A DNA stretch of 9,266 bases from Pseudohongiella sp. (GTDB lineage Bacteria; Pseudomonadota; Gammaproteobacteria; Pseudomonadales; Pseudohongiellaceae), in assembly GCA_030652635.1 (NCBI GenBank), contig JAUSPW010000581.1:1-9266 (forward strand), in the 5' to 3' direction. The stretch's first letter is position 1. Each line of letters starts with the position of its first letter. The notes beneath the pieces were generated by a model. The model was not told the DNA's origin. It worked only from the letters and a program-made list of their open reading frames with translations, and made no database searches. The position numbers and the translations under genes were made by a program. Shown piece after piece: positions 6,249 to 9,266 of this stretch.

Positions 6249-8210
6249 ATGGTCAAGAAATTCCGCCTGGACGAACACAAACACGAAATTCAGATATTCA
6301 GTCGGCGTCTGGTTGTTGCCTGTGTGGTGGTTGCCCTGCTGGCGATGATTCTGATCGGCTGGATGAACAATCTGCAGTTTGTAAACCACAATTATTACTC
6401 TGAGCGATCGGAGGGTAATCGTTTGCACTCGCAGTTTATACCGCCTACCCGCGGGCTGATCTATGACCGCAACGGCGTCTTGCTGGCCGACAATCGACCT
6501 ATTTTTAACCTCACCGTGGTGCGTGAACTGGCAACAGAGTTTGACAGTTCGCTGGCATTGCTTCGTGAAGAAATTGGATTGAGTGACGAAGAGCTCGAGC
6601 AGTATCAGGCGCGCCTGAGTCGGCGGGCTGTTCCTATGAGTTCCGTACCCCTGAAGTTCAAACTCAGCGACGAAGAGATCGCGCATATTGCAGTCAATCA
6701 GCACAAATTGCCGGGATTGGCCGTTGAAGCGCAGCTCGTCCGGTATTACCCGTTTGGCGAGTCTATTGCCCATGCCCTGGGGTATGTGTCTGAAATCAAT
6801 CGCGAAGAATTACAGGGCATGTCTGAGGAACAAGTGCTGGATTACCGTGGTACCAATCAGATCGGCAAAACCGGTATCGAAAAGACCTACGAAGATTATC
6901 TGCACGGCAGCGTTGGTTTCGAGACGGTTGAGAAGAACAACCGCGGTCGAGTAACGCGTGTGCTGGGGCGGAATGATCCAATTCCTGGTATGGATGTGCA
7001 ACTTCACATTGATGTTGAGCTGCAGCGCGCTGCTGAGGCAGCTTTAGGTGATAGACGCGGTGCCATAGTAGCGATAGAGCCCTCTACTGGCGGCATTCTG
7101 GCCATGGTCAGTAAACCGGGTTACGACCCCAATCTGTTTGTGACGGGTATTTCTCGTGACCAGTTGGCTGCGCTGAACAGCTCTCGCCATTCCCCCATGT
7201 TTAATCGCGCGGTCAATTCACGTGTGCCGGGCTCAACGATCAAACCATTTATTGGTTTGGCCGGGCTTTACCATGGTGTTGTCACACCGGAAACGCTGAT
7301 TTCTGATCCTGGTTATTATCGTTTGCCAGGGCGCGCGCGGCCCTATTACGACTGGACCTGGTGGGTTGATAAATCTGGCCATGGCTCGGTGAATCTTGAG
7401 CGCGCTATTTACCAGTCATGTAACACTTACTTCAGCCATGTGGCGGTTGAGCTGGGGATACAGACAATTCACGACTACCTCTTGACCTGGGGTTTTGGTA
7501 CCAACGCCAGTATTGATGTGCCTGAAGCAAATCGCGGCATAGTGCCGTCGCCAGAATGGAAACGTGCTGTTAAAAACGAACCATGGTATCCGGGTGAAAC
7601 ACCTGCTGAAGGGTTTGGTAACGGCATGTTCCAGGCCACTACTTTGCAGATGGCCAGTGCGGTGGCCACTATTGCCAATCACGGCGTATTCAAGCGACCA
7701 CGTTTTTTGAAGGCAGTGCAAGATGGAACCGATGACTTTGCCGATATCCTGTTTGACGGTGAAGAGGTCACACAGCCACTGCTCCCCTCGCCAGAAAACA
7801 TTGCTCTGGTGCGGCAAGCCATGGAGCACACCGTCAGCAAACCGTATGATCGTAATAACCGCAGGCATGAGGGCACCGCCTATCCGTTTGTGGCGGGTGC
7901 AAAACCGCTGGCCTACCCCATGGGCGGAAAATCCGGTACCGCGCAGGTAGTGGGCGTACAGGTAGATTCCAGAGGCAATCGAATTGAGCCTGATCATGTC
8001 AGTGATGAACATTTGAATCACGCGATGTTTATTGCGTTTGATGCATCACCACAATCCAGAATTGCAGTGGCTGTTTTTGTCGAAAACGGCGAAGGCGGAA
8101 GCTCTGTTGGAGGTCCGCTGGCGCGTGAGGTGCTCGATGCTTACATGTTGCCATTGCTTGAGAAAGAGGCGGCTGGGGCAGATACCCTGTTACTGACAAG
8201 CAGGCCGTAA
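6249..8210 (+). CDS. mrdA: Penicillin-binding protein 2 (elongasome transpeptidase)
   Basis: The D,D-transpeptidase that cross-links peptidoglycan during lateral wall growth, acting with RodA, MreB and MreC at the inner membrane. About 653 residues, close to the family length. A cytoplasmic tail of about 19 residues precedes one membrane segment (about 20-38, LVVACVVVALLAMILIGW). The periplasmic dimerisation domain follows, with PTRGLIYDRNG (66-76). The transpeptidase domain has SxxK as STIK (S329-K332, the acylated serine), SxN as SCN (390-392) and KSGT (561-564). GTG at 6243 is a near-equal start two codons earlier. No clean ribosome site is seen for either: GGGTGA at 6241-6246 is too close to the ATG. 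rodA, normally next, is absent here. PBP2 rather than PBP3 is supported by the rlmH and rlpA neighbours and by the motif wording. Confidence 0.96.
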   Translation: MVKKFRLDEHKHEIQIFSRRLVVACVVVALLAMILIGWMNNLQFVNHNYYSERSEGNRLHSQFIPPTRGLIYDRNGVLLADNRPIFNLTVVRELATEFDSSLALLREEIGLSDEELEQYQARLSRRAVPMSSVPLKFKLSDEEIAHIAVNQHKLPGLAVEAQLVRYYPFGESIAHALGYVSEINREELQGMSEEQVLDYRGTNQIGKTGIEKTYEDYLHGSVGFETVEKNNRGRVTRVLGRNDPIPGMDVQLHIDVELQRAAEAALGDRRGAIVAIEPSTGGILAMVSKPGYDPNLFVTGISRDQLAALNSSRHSPMFNRAVNSRVPGSTIKPFIGLAGLYHGVVTPETLISDPGYYRLPGRARPYYDWTWWVDKSGHGSVNLERAIYQSCNTYFSHVAVELGIQTIHDYLLTWGFGTNASIDVPEANRGIVPSPEWKRAVKNEPWYPGETPAEGFGNGMFQATTLQMASAVATIANHGVFKRPRFLKAVQDGTDDFADILFDGEEVTQPLLPSPENIALVRQAMEHTVSKPYDRNNRRHEGTAYPFVAGAKPLAYPMGGKSGTAQVVGVQVDSRGNRIEPDHVSDEHLNHAMFIAFDASPQSRIAVAVFVENGEGGSSVGGPLAREVLDAYMLPLLEKEAAGADTLLLTSRP

Positions 8211-8226
8211 CGCGGTAACATCATTG

Positions 8227-8238
8227 CGTTTTAAAACG
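8227..8238. repeat. 12-bp perfect palindrome between mrdA and rlpA
   Basis: CGTTTTAAAACG is exactly self-complementary and begins 17 nt after the mrdA stop. It lacks a loop and a trailing T-run, so it is not a terminator; a dimeric protein site is possible. The rest of the 99-bp gap shows no gene remnant and no convincing promoter. Confidence 0.35.
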
Positions 8239-8309
8239 GTTCCACGCCGGTCTCGTTATGCGCTTATCAAGAGCCCGAATCCACGAACCTGAACTAAAGA
8301 GAAAGTGCT

Positions 8310-9194
8310 TTGAATTTAAAACTATTTCTTCTGTCATCATGTTTGCTTTTGCTGGCAGCCTGTCAAAGCGCATCGCCCCCGCCATCGTCGTCTGCACCCG
8401 TTGCAAACGCCGGGCGATACAGTATTTCTCAGGATAGAGCGCCTTCTCAGCCCCTGGACCCCTCGCAGATTCGAGAAGTGATTCCTGTGCCGATCAATCG
8501 CACTATGGCTGGCAACCGCTCACCTTATACAGTGAATGGCCGCAGCTACCGTGTGATGCCAAGTGAAGAGGGTTTCCAACAAACGGGACTGGCTTCTTGG
8601 TACGGCGAAAAATTCCACGGGCACCAGACCTCTAATGGAGAAGTTTTCGACATGTTTCAGGTGTCGGCGGCTCACACAAGTTTGCCGATTCCCAGCTTTT
8701 TGCGCGTAACTAATCTGGAAAATCAGCGCAGTATTATCGTGCGTGTGAACGACCGCGGCCCCTTTCATAATGATCGGGTCATCGACCTTTCGTATGCTGC
8801 CGCTTACAAACTGGGTTTCTCCAATCAAGGGACAGCATTGGTGCATCTGGAAGCGATAGTGCCAGGGCAGAACGTGATCCTTGCGGCCAATACTGCGTCC
8901 AATACTACGGTGGCGTCGACGACTACTTCAACGTCAACTAACCCGGTGTCGGCAACCGATCGCTACTTACAGGCGGGGGCGTTTTCTGACCTGCGTGCAG
9001 CACAACGTCTGTCAGACCGACTGCGCGATCTGACCAGCCGTCCCGTGTTTATCAGGTCTATTCAGGCCGCAAATTCAAATCAGCAGTTGCATCGCGTTCG
9101 GGTCGGCCCCATATCTGACCCGCGGGAAATCGAACGAATTTCCGAGTTGATGCAGTCAGCAAATCTGGGGCAGCCCTATGTGGTTGAAGAATGA
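8310..9194 (+). CDS. rlpA: RlpA septal-ring lipoprotein, lytic transglycosylase with SPOR domain
   Basis: An outer-membrane lipoprotein that, in Pseudomonas aeruginosa, cleaves denuded glycan strands at the septum and helps daughter cells separate. The 294 residues begin with a lipoprotein signal ending in the lipobox LAAC (C18). A Ser/Pro-rich linker follows, then the double-psi beta-barrel domain (about 92-185) with GLASWYGEKFHG. Candidate active-site residues are E111, D114, H122 and D148 (NDRGPF), and their spacing equals that of the residues studied in the Pseudomonas enzyme. A Thr/Ser-rich linker (about 193-215) leads to a SPOR domain (217-294) that would bind denuded peptidoglycan. The start is TTG at 8310, with a weak AAAGAG site at 8296-8301 and an 8-nt spacer; it is the only start that retains the signal peptide. 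The next gene follows after 22 nt. Confidence 0.95.
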   Translation: MNLKLFLLSSCLLLLAACQSASPPPSSSAPVANAGRYSISQDRAPSQPLDPSQIREVIPVPINRTMAGNRSPYTVNGRSYRVMPSEEGFQQTGLASWYGEKFHGHQTSNGEVFDMFQVSAAHTSLPIPSFLRVTNLENQRSIIVRVNDRGPFHNDRVIDLSYAAAYKLGFSNQGTALVHLEAIVPGQNVILAANTASNTTVASTTTSTSTNPVSATDRYLQAGAFSDLRAAQRLSDRLRDLTSRPVFIRSIQAANSNQQLHRVRVGPISDPREIERISELMQSANLGQPYVVEE

Positions 9195-9216
9195 AGTTTC
9201 AAACAGGATTTTTGGT

Positions 9217-9266
9217 ATGAGCAAGCAAACACAACAAAACGTCACGCCAGTGACTCGCTGGCGTCG
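9217..9266 (+). CDS. Start of a further gene, possibly dacA (PBP5-type D,D-carboxypeptidase)
   Basis: An ATG at 9217 with a good ribosome site (AGGA at 9205-9208, 8-nt spacer) opens a frame that stays open to the window edge. Only 16 full codons are visible (MSKQTQQNVTPVTRWR), polar and then basic, and no domain can be recognised. In related genomes dacA follows rlpA, and an N-terminal basic patch before a signal peptide would be compatible. The identity rests on gene order alone, and another gene is quite possible. Confidence 0.5.
   Translation, partial: MSKQTQQNVTPVTRWR

Noticed and set aside
6198..6773. 191-codon minus-strand frame opposite the start of mrdA
   Set aside because: mrdA is certain in the opposite strand, and the antisense translation has no recognisable domain.
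7416..8021. 201-codon minus-strand frame opposite the mrdA transpeptidase domain
   Set aside because: It covers SCN and KSGT motif coding sequence of mrdA and shows no family features of its own.
8227..8238. CGTTTTAAAACG as a terminator or a scar of rodA loss
   Set aside because: It has no loop or T-tract for termination, and nothing flanking it (no target duplication or gene fragment) supports an excision scar.
8904..8960. Thr/Ser-rich coding stretch in rlpA as a possible tandem repeat
   Set aside because: The nucleotide sequence shows no regular period; it reads as a low-complexity linker between the barrel and SPOR domains.

Overview
The window is a stretch of bacterial chromosome, almost fully coding, with the gene content and order of a gammaproteobacterium. 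The block proA-nadD-rsfS-rlmH-mrdA-(...)-rlpA-(dacA?) resembles the arrangement in Pseudomonas and related lineages. The protein sequences (RlmH, RsfS, ProA, PBP2) are also clearly gammaproteobacterial in character. I cannot fix the genus from sequence alone. I see no transposase, CRISPR array, tRNA or rRNA.

Layout. (1) On the left, on the minus strand, is the 5' part of a serA-type phosphoglycerate dehydrogenase gene that runs off the window. (2) A 170-bp divergent intergenic region carries promoter-like elements for both directions. (3) A compact plus-strand cluster of three genes overlaps stop-to-start: a LACTB2-like metallo-beta-lactamase-fold hydrolase, a small YhbQ-like GIY-YIG protein, and a DUF523-DUF1722 (TudS/YbgA-type) protein with three conserved-type cysteines. 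(4) A 153-bp gap holds a large hairpin with a 9-nt tandem duplication in its 3' arm, followed by a consensus TATAAT element ahead of proA. (5) proA, nadD, rsfS and rlmH are closely spaced and probably cotranscribed. (6) After a 112-bp gap comes mrdA (PBP2), then a 99-bp gap, then rlpA, then the first codons of a further gene at the right edge.

Functionally, the right half combines NAD and proline synthesis (NadD, ProA), late ribosome biology (RsfS silencing factor, RlmH 23S methyltransferase) and cell-wall elongation and remodelling (PBP2, RlpA). The left cluster looks like hydrolytic or nucleic-acid/thiobase chemistry, but its joint role is not established. The most notable points are the absence of rodA and mltB, which normally sit between mrdA and rlpA, the overlapping MBL/GIY-YIG/TudS cluster, and the palindromic element before proA. 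Most of the window is otherwise ordinary housekeeping DNA, and I do not see convincing evidence of an entirely new system.
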